Shown here in pieces: positions 6,477 to 12,674 of a DNA stretch of 14,986 nucleotides. The DNA comes from Candidatus Cloacimonadota bacterium. GTDB lineage: Bacteria; Cloacimonadota; Cloacimonadia; Cloacimonadales; Cloacimonadaceae. A model generated the notes under the pieces. It was not told the DNA's origin. It was given only the letters and a program-made list of their open reading frames with translations, and made no database searches. Numbering within the stretch: the first letter of the stretch is position 1; every line of letters starts with the position of its first letter. The translations under genes and the position numbers were made by a program. The stretch spans positions 1 to 14,986 of the forward strand of contig JALOBT010000052.1 in NCBI GenBank assembly GCA_023228125.1. Reading direction: 5' to 3'.

Positions 6477-8948
6477 ATGGCGAAATATCTTATAGTTGGC
6501 GGAGTAGCTGGTGGAGCCACCACCGCTGCCCGGCTTAGACGTTTGGACGAGCATGCTGAAATCATTATGTTCGAGCGCGGCAAATACATCTCTTATGCAA
6601 ATTGCGGTTTGCCCTATTACATAGGCGGAGTAATCTCAGATCGGGAGCGCCTTTTTGTGCAGACCCCGGAAAGTTTCAAAGCCCGGCTCAAGATCGATGT
6701 GCGCACCCAGGAAGAAGTGATGAGCATAGACCGCGGGGCCAAAACGGTCTTGGTCCACAAAGCAGACGGCACAGAGTATTACGAAGACTACGACAAGCTG
6801 GTGCTTTCCCCTGGCGCAGAGCCGCTCAGACCCCCCATTCCCGGCATTCAGGATGAAGTGATTTTCACCATGAGAAATGTGCCGGATACGGATAAGATCA
6901 AAGACTATGTGGACAAACACCTGGTCAAACATGCCGTGATCGTGGGCGCAGGATTCATCGGCCTGGAGATGGCGGAAAACCTCCACCACATAGGGATCAA
7001 AGTCACCATAGTAGAGATGGCAGAGCAGGTCATGACTCCTCTGGATTATGAAATGGCTGCGGCTGTGCATCAGCATCTCAAAACTAAAAAGGTAGAGTTT
7101 TATCTCAAAGATGCCGTGAGCTCCTTTGTACGAGAAAAAAACGGCCTGCAAGTGCGGCTGAAAAGCGGACGCTCTCTGCCCACAGATATGGTGATTCTCT
7201 CCATTGGCGTGCGTCCAGACAGCAAGCTGGCAGAAGAAGCAGGGCTGGATTTGGGTGTTAACAAAGGCATCCGGGTCAACGAATATTTGCAGACCAGCGA
7301 TGAAGATATCTATGCGCTGGGCGATGCCATAGTTTTCCCCAGTCCCATCACGGGAGAAGAAAGCCTTACCTATCTGGCCGGCCCTGCCAACAAACAAGGC
7401 CGGATAGTGGCAGATAACATCAACGGCGGCAATGTACGCAAATATAAGGGCAGCATCGCCACCGCGATCGCCAAAGTCTTTGACATCACTGTGGGCGCCA
7501 CTGGAATCTCCGAAAAAGTCCTCAAGAAATCCAATATCCCCTTTATTTCCTCCATTATCTCTGCCAGCTCCCATGCTGGATACTATCCTGGTGCCCTACC
7601 CATGACCATCAAGATCGTTTTTGCTCCCGATACCGGCAAGCTCTTGGGCGCACAGGTAGTGGGCTTTGATGGAGTGGACAAACGCATAGATATGCTGGCT
7701 CACATCATCAAGCACGGTGAGACCATCTATGAAATGCAGGAGATCGAACACGCCTATGCCCCGCCTTATTCCAGCGCCAAAGACCCAGTCCAGGTAGCCG
7801 GATTGGTGGCAGAAAACATCCTGGAAGGCATGGTAAATATCGTGCATTGGGATGAGATCCGCAATCTGAACCTGCAAGACCTGGTTCTACTGGATGTCAG
7901 AACCCCCGTGGAAGTCGAGCTCGGCAGCATTGAAGGCCATATCAATATAGAAGTGGATGAGATCCGCCAGCACTTGGATGAGATTCCCAAGAATAAGAAA
8001 ATCATCGTCTTCTGCGGCACCGGCGCACGCTCCTATATCGCAGCAAGAATCCTGATGCAAAACGGCTTTGATGAAGTCTATAATCTCAGCGGCGGCTACA
8101 TCACCTACGAAACCGCCACTCAAAAGCAGAGCAATGAAGACATCTTCTCTGGAGACTATGTGGGCAAGGACGACCACATTTATCAAGGTAAAGACCCCTG
8201 TGCCCCCCTCAGCGAGGCCAAAAAGATAGACGTGGATGCCTGCGGATTGCAATGCCCCGGCCCCATCATGCGCCTCAAACAGGAAATGGATAGGATTGAT
8301 GATGGTGATGTCCTGATCATTGCAGCCACAGATCCCGGCTTTGCCAAAGACGTGCAATCCTGGTGCAATATGACCCAAAGCAGACTCCTGGAGCTCAAGA
8401 CTGAAGACAATAAAATCATTGCCACCATCCAAAAATGTGCCTGCGATAAAAAGCAGAAAATCATGGAAAGCGTCGGGCTCAAAAACAAGACCCTGATCGT
8501 ATTTAGCGATGATCTGGATCGCGCCCTGGCCTCTTTTGTGATCGCCAATGGAGCCGCAGCCACAGGCAGTAAAGTAACCATGTTCTTCACCTTCTGGGGA
8601 CTCAATGTTATCAAAAAGCCTGGAGTGCCTTTGGCGGATAAAGACATCATGGGCAAGATGTTTGGCATGATGTTGCCCAAAAACTCACAAGGCCTGGGCC
8701 TCTCCAAAATCAATTTCGGTGGAATAGGCGGGGCTATGATGCGTAAACGTATGAAAGATAAGAATGTGGACTCCCTGGAAACCATGATCATGCAAGCCAA
8801 GCGCGCTGGAGTACAGATGATCGCTTGTCAGATGAGTATGGACATTATGGGTGTGGAAGCCAGTGAACTCCTGGATGGCGTAACCATCGGCGGAGTAGCG
8901 ACTTATCTGGAAGAAGCGGAGCAGAGTAATGTGAATCTGTTTATTTGA
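6477..8948 (+). CDS. CoA-disulfide-reductase-like flavoenzyme fused to rhodanese, TusA and DsrE domains
   Basis: This 823-residue cytoplasmic protein appears to handle persulfide sulfur. Residues 1-450 form the pyridine-nucleotide disulfide reductase part: FAD motif GGVAGGA (8-14), the CoA-disulfide/persulfide reductase Cys43 in SYANCGLPYY, the NAD(P)H motif VGAGFIGLEMAENL (156-169), FAD motif DIYALGDA (277-284), and HAYAPPYSS with Tyr427 and Tyr431 as in the dimerisation domain of the family. Residues about 455-545 are a rhodanese with Cys513 in CGTGARS. Residues about 583-653 are TusA-like with CGLQCPGP (Cys589, Cys593). Residues about 670-823 are a DsrE/DsrF-like domain with Cys784. Known relatives are CoADR-rhodanese fusions and NADH-dependent persulfide reductases, and longer fusions with TusA and DsrE occur in anaerobes. 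The likely role is reduction or transfer of sulfane sulfur through the series of cysteines; the true substrate (CoA persulfide, polysulfide or CoA disulfide) cannot be told from sequence. It stands alone, with no neighbour in its transcription unit. Confidence 0.92.
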   Translation: MAKYLIVGGVAGGATTAARLRRLDEHAEIIMFERGKYISYANCGLPYYIGGVISDRERLFVQTPESFKARLKIDVRTQEEVMSIDRGAKTVLVHKADGTEYYEDYDKLVLSPGAEPLRPPIPGIQDEVIFTMRNVPDTDKIKDYVDKHLVKHAVIVGAGFIGLEMAENLHHIGIKVTIVEMAEQVMTPLDYEMAAAVHQHLKTKKVEFYLKDAVSSFVREKNGLQVRLKSGRSLPTDMVILSIGVRPDSKLAEEAGLDLGVNKGIRVNEYLQTSDEDIYALGDAIVFPSPITGEESLTYLAGPANKQGRIVADNINGGNVRKYKGSIATAIAKVFDITVGATGISEKVLKKSNIPFISSIISASSHAGYYPGALPMTIKIVFAPDTGKLLGAQVVGFDGVDKRIDMLAHIIKHGETIYEMQEIEHAYAPPYSSAKDPVQVAGLVAENILEGMVNIVHWDEIRNLNLQDLVLLDVRTPVEVELGSIEGHINIEVDEIRQHLDEIPKNKKIIVFCGTGARSYIAARILMQNGFDEVYNLSGGYITYETATQKQSNEDIFSGDYVGKDDHIYQGKDPCAPLSEAKKIDVDACGLQCPGPIMRLKQEMDRIDDGDVLIIAATDPGFAKDVQSWCNMTQSRLLELKTEDNKIIATIQKCACDKKQKIMESVGLKNKTLIVFSDDLDRALASFVIANGAAATGSKVTMFFTFWGLNVIKKPGVPLADKDIMGKMFGMMLPKNSQGLGLSKINFGGIGGAMMRKRMKDKNVDSLETMIMQAKRAGVQMIACQMSMDIMGVEASELLDGVTIGGVATYLEEAEQSNVNLFI

Positions 8949-9095
8949 GTTAGAACTTAGAAGTTAGACGTTAGTCGTTAGACGTTAATCGTTAAACGTT
9001 AAACGTTAAACGTTAAACGTTACGAGTTACGAGTTACAAGTTACAAGTTACAAGTTACGAGTTACGAGTTACGAGTTACAAGTTACGAGTTACGA
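8949..9095. repeat. 7-bp tandem array, 21 units
   Basis: Immediately after the TGA of the flavoenzyme gene, 147 bases divide without gaps into 21 units of seven bases. The units change in blocks. Early ones are GTTAGAA, GTTAGAC and GTTAATC-like, then come four GTTAAAC units, then eleven units of GTTACGA or GTTACAA. Every unit except one (CTTAGAA) begins GTTA. Block-wise homogenisation is what replication slippage produces. No frame through it looks like a protein. It probably sits in the 3' untranslated region of the upstream gene, which would run to the terminator at 9431. Confidence 0.95.
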
Positions 9096-9100
9096 GTGGC

Positions 9101-9297
9101 CAGTGCTGGATTGGATACGTCTCGTGTCCAGTGAAGCTTACAAGTTACGAGTTATCAGTGCTGGATTGGATACGTCTCGTGTCCAGTGAAGCTTACAAGT
9201 TACGAGTTACCAGTGCTGGATTGGATACGTTTCGTGTCCAGTGAAGCTTACAAGTTACGAGTTACCAGTGCTGGATTGGATACGTTTCGTGTCCAGT
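9101..9297. repeat. 55-bp tandem repeats, each containing a hairpin (three full units and one partial)
   Basis: Units begin CAGTGCTGGATTGGATACG at 9101, 9156, 9211 and 9266, exactly 55 bp apart; the fourth breaks off near 9297. Each unit contains an inverted repeat, ATTGGATACG, a three-base loop, CGTGTCCAGT, forming a 10-bp stem with two G-T pairs (9110-9132, 9165-9187, 9220-9242, 9275-9297). Copies 1-2 have loop TCT and copies 3-4 have TTT, so the one base changed within the hairpin falls in the loop. The rest of each unit is about 2.5 copies of the neighbouring GTTACAA/GTTACGA heptamer, so the 55-bp unit is a hairpin inserted in the 7-bp array and then amplified. Confidence 0.93.
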
Positions 9298-9366
9298 AAG
9301 GCAAAAAGCCTTGGAAAAAGTGCAGGCGAGACGGCTGCAATCCTGTGGTTGAAGTGCAGACGGGCT
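9298..9366. other. Spacer between hairpin copies 4 and 5
   Basis: This segment interrupts the 55-bp series. It contains a short hairpin AAGGC-AAAAA-GCCTT (9298-9312) and an imperfect direct duplication that begins AAGTGCAG at about 9318 and again at about 9352. No reading frame or known element is recognised. Confidence 0.5.
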
Positions 9367-9397
9367 GCTGGATTGGATACGTCTCGTGTCCAGTGAA
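9367..9397. repeat. Detached fifth copy of the hairpin core
   Basis: The core GCTGGATTGGATACGTCTCG recurs and continues through the right stem arm to GTGAA, identical in the hairpin (9372-9394) to copies 1 and 2. It is followed again by heptamer-like sequence (TACGAGTTAAAC, then GTTAAAC). It therefore belongs to the same repeat family but is separated by 69 bp. Confidence 0.9.
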
Positions 9398-9430
9398 ACC
9401 TACGAGTTAAACCTTAAAAGTTAAACGTTG

Positions 9431-9456
9431 AAGCGCGGATTTGCATCCGCGCTTTT
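9431..9456 (+). terminator. Rho-independent terminator
   Basis: AAGCGCGGAT (9431-9440), loop TTGC, ATCCGCGCTT (9445-9454) form a perfect 10-bp stem. The run TTTT, which includes the last two stem bases, follows it. It is the first strong terminator downstream of the flavoenzyme gene. If used, that transcript has a 3' untranslated region of about 500 nt made almost wholly of repeats. Confidence 0.85.
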
Positions 9457-9457
9457 C

Positions 9458-9555
9458 CGTAGCACTGTCTTCAGAACTTGTGAAAAAATGCTGAATCTAC
9501 CGCAAGCATATCAAAAGCTGAAAGCAATAAAGCGCAGTCTGAAGACAGCGCTACG
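9458..9555. repeat. 98-bp element with 18-bp inverted ends (MITE-like)
   Basis: CGTAGCACTGTCTTCAGA (9458-9475) and TCTGAAGACAGCGCTACG (9538-9555) are inverted copies with 17 of 18 positions matching. They enclose 62 bases with no gene. The right end is itself a near palindrome: AGCGCAGTC-TGAA-GACAGCGCT with one A-A mismatch. No clear target-site duplication is visible (CC before, TC after). It may be a small non-autonomous mobile element or a structured RNA; no transposase is present in the window. Confidence 0.7.
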
Positions 9556-9583
9556 TCAGCCTAATGCCACTGTCTTGATTCTA

Positions 9584-9641
9584 ACATGTCTTCGACTCGA
9601 GTTGACTTGGAATTTCGAGTCATCTCGAGTCCAAGACATGT
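9584..9641. repeat. 58-bp imperfect palindrome
   Basis: The left arm 9584-9609 begins ACATGTCTTCGACTCGAG. The right arm 9616-9641 is its inverse, with 23 of 26 positions matching, around a 6-base centre GAATTT. The flanks keep weak similarity outward (ATGCC at 9564-9568 against GGCAT near 9657-9661). It could be a cruciform, a protein binding site or the remnant of an inverted duplication. No T-run follows, so it is not an ordinary terminator. Confidence 0.8.
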
Positions 9642-9734
9642 CAAAACCGAATTGAGGGCATCGGTAAGGGCTGGGCTTTTATCTGGAAAAGCCGGAATAT
9701 CGCTGTAGGTGGAACGCACTCCCGCACACCAGCA

Positions 9735-9842
9735 CCTTCTAAACCTTCTAAACCTTCTCAACCCTCTAAACCCTCCAAACCCTCTAAACCTTCTAAACCT
9801 TCTAAACCCTCTCAACCTTCTAAACCTTCTAAACTACCTAAA
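9735..9842. repeat. 9-bp minisatellite, 12 units
   Basis: Twelve gap-free units of consensus CCTTCTAAA run from 9735. Variants are CCCTCTAAA, CCCTCCAAA, CCTTCTCAA and, last, CTACCTAAA (9834-9842). The last unit contains the stop codon of the minus-strand sorting-domain fragment, so the array starts exactly at a gene end. Because the period is a multiple of three, one frame on each strand reads as a simple repeat (Pro-Ser-Lys on plus, Phe-Arg-Arg on minus), but neither has a credible start. The 93 bases to the left (9642-9734) hold nothing recognisable. Confidence 0.93.
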
Positions 9843-10274
9843 CCTAATGACTTTACGGCTCACTGACTTTCCGCCTTGCTGGGCCCTGATAAAATAGATT
9901 CCGCTACTCACAGCCTGGCCTTTCTGATTCAAGCCGTCCCAAATGTAAGATGGCATAGCTTTACCCTGATGCAGATTCTGCACCAGTTGACCTTTGAGGT
10001 TATAGACTTTTACCGTTATCTCAGAGGCAGGATCGGCTCCCTTCACCTCTATTTGGGTGCTTTGGCGGAAGGGATTGGGATAAGCGGAGCCTATGCTCAT
10101 GAGCCCGGGAACGTTGGTTTGGGGATCGTCATTTGAGAGAGGCTCACCAAAGACATTGTGGAAGATATGATTTGTCAAAGCGGTGGCTTGATCTGCTTGG
10201 ATCCAATACAGAGGGACGCTCATCACGAAGCTTTTGCCTGCACCATACTCTGCGAGCACGTCCCGTGCTTTACT
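9834..10274 (-). pseudogene. Orphan C-terminal fragment of an exported protein with sorting domain
   Basis: The frame is open from a TGA at 10277-10275 to TAG at 9836-9834. A GTG at 10259 could start a 141-residue product, but no ribosome binding site precedes it and no signal peptide is present. Residues before about 55 (GKSFVMSVPLYWIQADQATA) look like the interior or end of a larger extracellular enzyme domain. The rest is the FlgD-like sorting domain: SAYPNPF, then VKVYNLKGQLVQNL, then SSGIYFIRAQ. An exported protein cannot begin here, so the 5' part has been lost. The junction lies exactly at the 3' end of the next upstream gene (its stop is 10272-10270). This suggests a deletion or recombination event that joined two gene ends. 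Confidence 0.75.
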
Positions 10275-12597
10275 TCATTAGGATCATCTTCTTGGTGCTG
10301 CTATACTTACCGGCGATCATCCTGTAATAGTAGAGTCCGCTGGCGACAGGACGCCCCTTATCGTCATCCCCCTGCCAGGTGATGGTATGGGTGCCGCGTT
10401 TCTTGGCTTCGTTCACCAGGGTTCTCACCAGTTGGCCTTTTAAGTTATAGATGCCTATCCTGAGGGCTGAGGCTTCCTTCAGGCTATAGCAGATCGTGGT
10501 AATGGGGTTGAAGGGATTGGGGTAATTGCTCATGCTGAAAGCTGGAGCTGCAAGCAGATCTTCAAGATCTGTCTGCCCCTGCCATTCGTAAGCGCCAAGA
10601 TCCACCTGATCACCAAAGATACGAGGATTGCCGGCCAAGTCATAGGACGGAAACTCATACCAAGCCGGGATATCAAAGATGCCGAAATCTGTGGTCCCGG
10701 TATCTATACATGGTGAATCCTGACCCAGGGCATAGGGATTATCTTCCGTCCAGGCATAGAAATCCGGATCGGAGCTGAGGTTTGTGCCATACCACTCAAT
10801 GGTGTTGTTCTGTCCCATGTTATAAACGGTGTCTTCAGGATTGTCAGAGGGGCCGACCAGGCAATTCAGAAACTGTAAATTCGAAGGCTGGTCTTCTCTG
10901 CGCAGCATGAAATTCATACCCGATTCAGTGCTGATAATACTGTTGATAAAGCTTACCTTTGCATTACTACCCAATGTTATCGCTGCACCATGACCGGTAG
11001 ACCATTGATTATCGGTGATAGTGGAATTGATAAAGTAAGTATTGAATACTGCCGGGTTAAAGGAGCTGCCAACACTGACAATAGAGCTATCAGCTCCCAG
11101 ATGAGCTTGACACCCCGTAATTTGCATGTTGTTGATGAAAATATCTCCGCAGGTGCCTTCGGGGTGGTTTACGGAGATGAGTAAAGCGTATCCGCCAGGT
11201 TCGCCATTGGGAGGTGCATAAAAATGGCTGATGCGGATATTCTCGGCATAAATATTCCCACCCCAGGTATGGATTGCCGCCGATCCCATACAGTCTTCCA
11301 CTGTAATATTTCGCAGCACCAGTTTTTCCGGCCATATAATCTCTACCAGTTTATATGGAAAGTCGTAATGCAGAGGTTGACAATTACGAAAGCTCAGGTT
11401 TTCTAAGGTCAGGACAGGTCTCTCATATACTCCGTTAAAAGCGTATCCAGTACCACAATCGATTAATACGGTGAGATAGAACCCCTGGTCAGTGATGGCC
11501 TGAAAGGTGATGTTTTTTAGCGTTACTTCCTTTTCAGCATCCCGACCCATGATAAACACATCGGGTCCACTAAAGATGACCCCTTCTTCACTCTCTCCAA
11601 CGATATTCACATAACTACGTATGTTGAGCGGGAAGTGCTGATCTTCGGCGTAGATGCCATTGGTCAGATGGATAGTATGGGGACGCTGGGCATCTGCTCC
11701 GATCCTATGTAAAGCCAGGGCAATGGTCTTTAGCGGGTCCTCCGGAGAAAGACCGGTATTGGCATCATCACCATCAGGGCTCACAAAAAAGTCAGCATAC
11801 TGTTGAGTCAGGATTGTAGTGTTGCAATGAAACGTGAAAGTAAACTCAGTATAGGAGTGCTCAGGTTTTATTTTAGCGCATTCTCTAAAATAAACTGATG
11901 ACTGGGGTACGGTAAACTTATCAAGGTAAATATCTATGTGTGTCATATATCCTATAGTGATGGATATATCTTTTGAATATCCTGAGTGATTGTTGTAAAT
12001 ACTGCATCGGTTAAATTGATCGAACTCCAAGGCCGTTTGTGTATCTAAATATCTTCCAAAATACAATAATGCTCCATTATATTTTCCCCAGTTATAGGCT
12101 ATGGTGGTGCCGGCCAGATAGCCGGAGCCATGCATAAGATAGATTCCAGCTCCAGCTATTGCCCGGTTACCTATGATCCGGCAATTGAGTATGGAAATAT
12201 CGCTGTCAATAGCACAGATAGCTCCTCCATTTCTAACTCTCCAAGAAGAGCTCGGCGTACCGATACCATTGGTCATGTACAGGCCCCTGATCGTAACGTG
12301 GGCATTGTCATCAATATTAAAACAGCTTCCGCTTTGATTACCGTCAACTATTGTCTGCGTGATGTAGGTGCTGTCTTCTGTCGCAAGCTCCATGCTTCCT
12401 ATGGTCAAATGCCTGCCTGATATTTCAACGTTTTCGTAATATGTACCGGGATGAACCAATATAGTGTCCTGTTCTGCGGCTGCACCTACTGCGCTTTGGA
12501 TGTTACTATAAGGTTGCGTGCCATCAAGTGCTACGTGCAGGATGGCAGCGTTTAAAGTGAGCGGGATCAGCAGAATAAATGCCAGTATAGTTTTCAT
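10270..12597 (-). CDS. Exported parallel beta-helix protein with C-terminal sorting domain
   Basis: This is a 775-residue predicted secreted or surface protein. The signal peptide is MKTILAFILLIPLTLNAA. Residues about 20-260 form a first beta-helix (SNIQSAVGAAAEQDTILVHP, then GTYYENVEISG), and a second begins at about 270 with DFFVSPDGDDANTG. The helix ends in a region with SPCIDTG (628-634) and QVDLGAYEW (664-672), a signature common in beta-helix surface proteins. Residues about 688-775 are the FlgD-like sorting domain: SNYPNPFNP, IGIYNLKGQLVRTL, ASGLYYYRM and KKMILMK. Such domains direct export and surface attachment in Bacteroidota-type T9SS; whether this lineage uses a true T9SS is not shown here. 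Polysaccharide binding or cleavage is possible for the fold, but I see no catalytic signature. The start ATG at 12597 has AAGGAG three bases upstream. Confidence 0.88.
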   Translation of the reverse strand: MKTILAFILLIPLTLNAAILHVALDGTQPYSNIQSAVGAAAEQDTILVHPGTYYENVEISGRHLTIGSMELATEDSTYITQTIVDGNQSGSCFNIDDNAHVTIRGLYMTNGIGTPSSSWRVRNGGAICAIDSDISILNCRIIGNRAIAGAGIYLMHGSGYLAGTTIAYNWGKYNGALLYFGRYLDTQTALEFDQFNRCSIYNNHSGYSKDISITIGYMTHIDIYLDKFTVPQSSVYFRECAKIKPEHSYTEFTFTFHCNTTILTQQYADFFVSPDGDDANTGLSPEDPLKTIALALHRIGADAQRPHTIHLTNGIYAEDQHFPLNIRSYVNIVGESEEGVIFSGPDVFIMGRDAEKEVTLKNITFQAITDQGFYLTVLIDCGTGYAFNGVYERPVLTLENLSFRNCQPLHYDFPYKLVEIIWPEKLVLRNITVEDCMGSAAIHTWGGNIYAENIRISHFYAPPNGEPGGYALLISVNHPEGTCGDIFINNMQITGCQAHLGADSSIVSVGSSFNPAVFNTYFINSTITDNQWSTGHGAAITLGSNAKVSFINSIISTESGMNFMLRREDQPSNLQFLNCLVGPSDNPEDTVYNMGQNNTIEWYGTNLSSDPDFYAWTEDNPYALGQDSPCIDTGTTDFGIFDIPAWYEFPSYDLAGNPRIFGDQVDLGAYEWQGQTDLEDLLAAPAFSMSNYPNPFNPITTICYSLKEASALRIGIYNLKGQLVRTLVNEAKKRGTHTITWQGDDDKGRPVASGLYYYRMIAGKYSSTKKMILMK

Positions 12598-12623
12598 AAT
12601 CTCCTTCTTAATTAGTGTTTACG

Positions 12624-12663
12624 TAAAACTCAAAAGATGGGAAGCGGGGTCGCTTCCCATCTT
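12624..12663 (-). terminator. Rho-independent terminator of the exported amidotransferase-like gene
   Basis: Reading leftward, AAGATGGGAAGCG (12663-12651), loop ACCC, CGCTTCCCATCTT (12646-12634) form a perfect 13-bp stem, followed by TTGAGTTTTAC. The T-rich tail makes it a good terminator for the gene ending at 12675. It lies between that stop and the ribosome binding site of the next gene, so the 775-aa gene probably needs its own promoter, which I could not identify with confidence. Confidence 0.85.
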
Positions 12664-12674
12664 AATCGTACAAG

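Noticed and set aside
6636..7574. Minus-strand ORF of 312 codons opposite the flavoenzyme gene
   Set aside because: Shadow of a well-supported coding frame, with no start signal or recognisable domain.
8949..9397. CRISPR array
   Set aside because: The 55-bp units are identical throughout, with no unique spacers between short repeats, and no cas gene is nearby.
9428..9897. Small ORFs in the repeat region (9428-9655 plus, 9561-9815 minus, 9709-9897 plus)
   Set aside because: They run through the terminator, the palindrome or the 9-bp array. Their products are low-complexity (Phe-Arg-Arg or Leu-Leu-Asn repeats) and none has a ribosome binding site.
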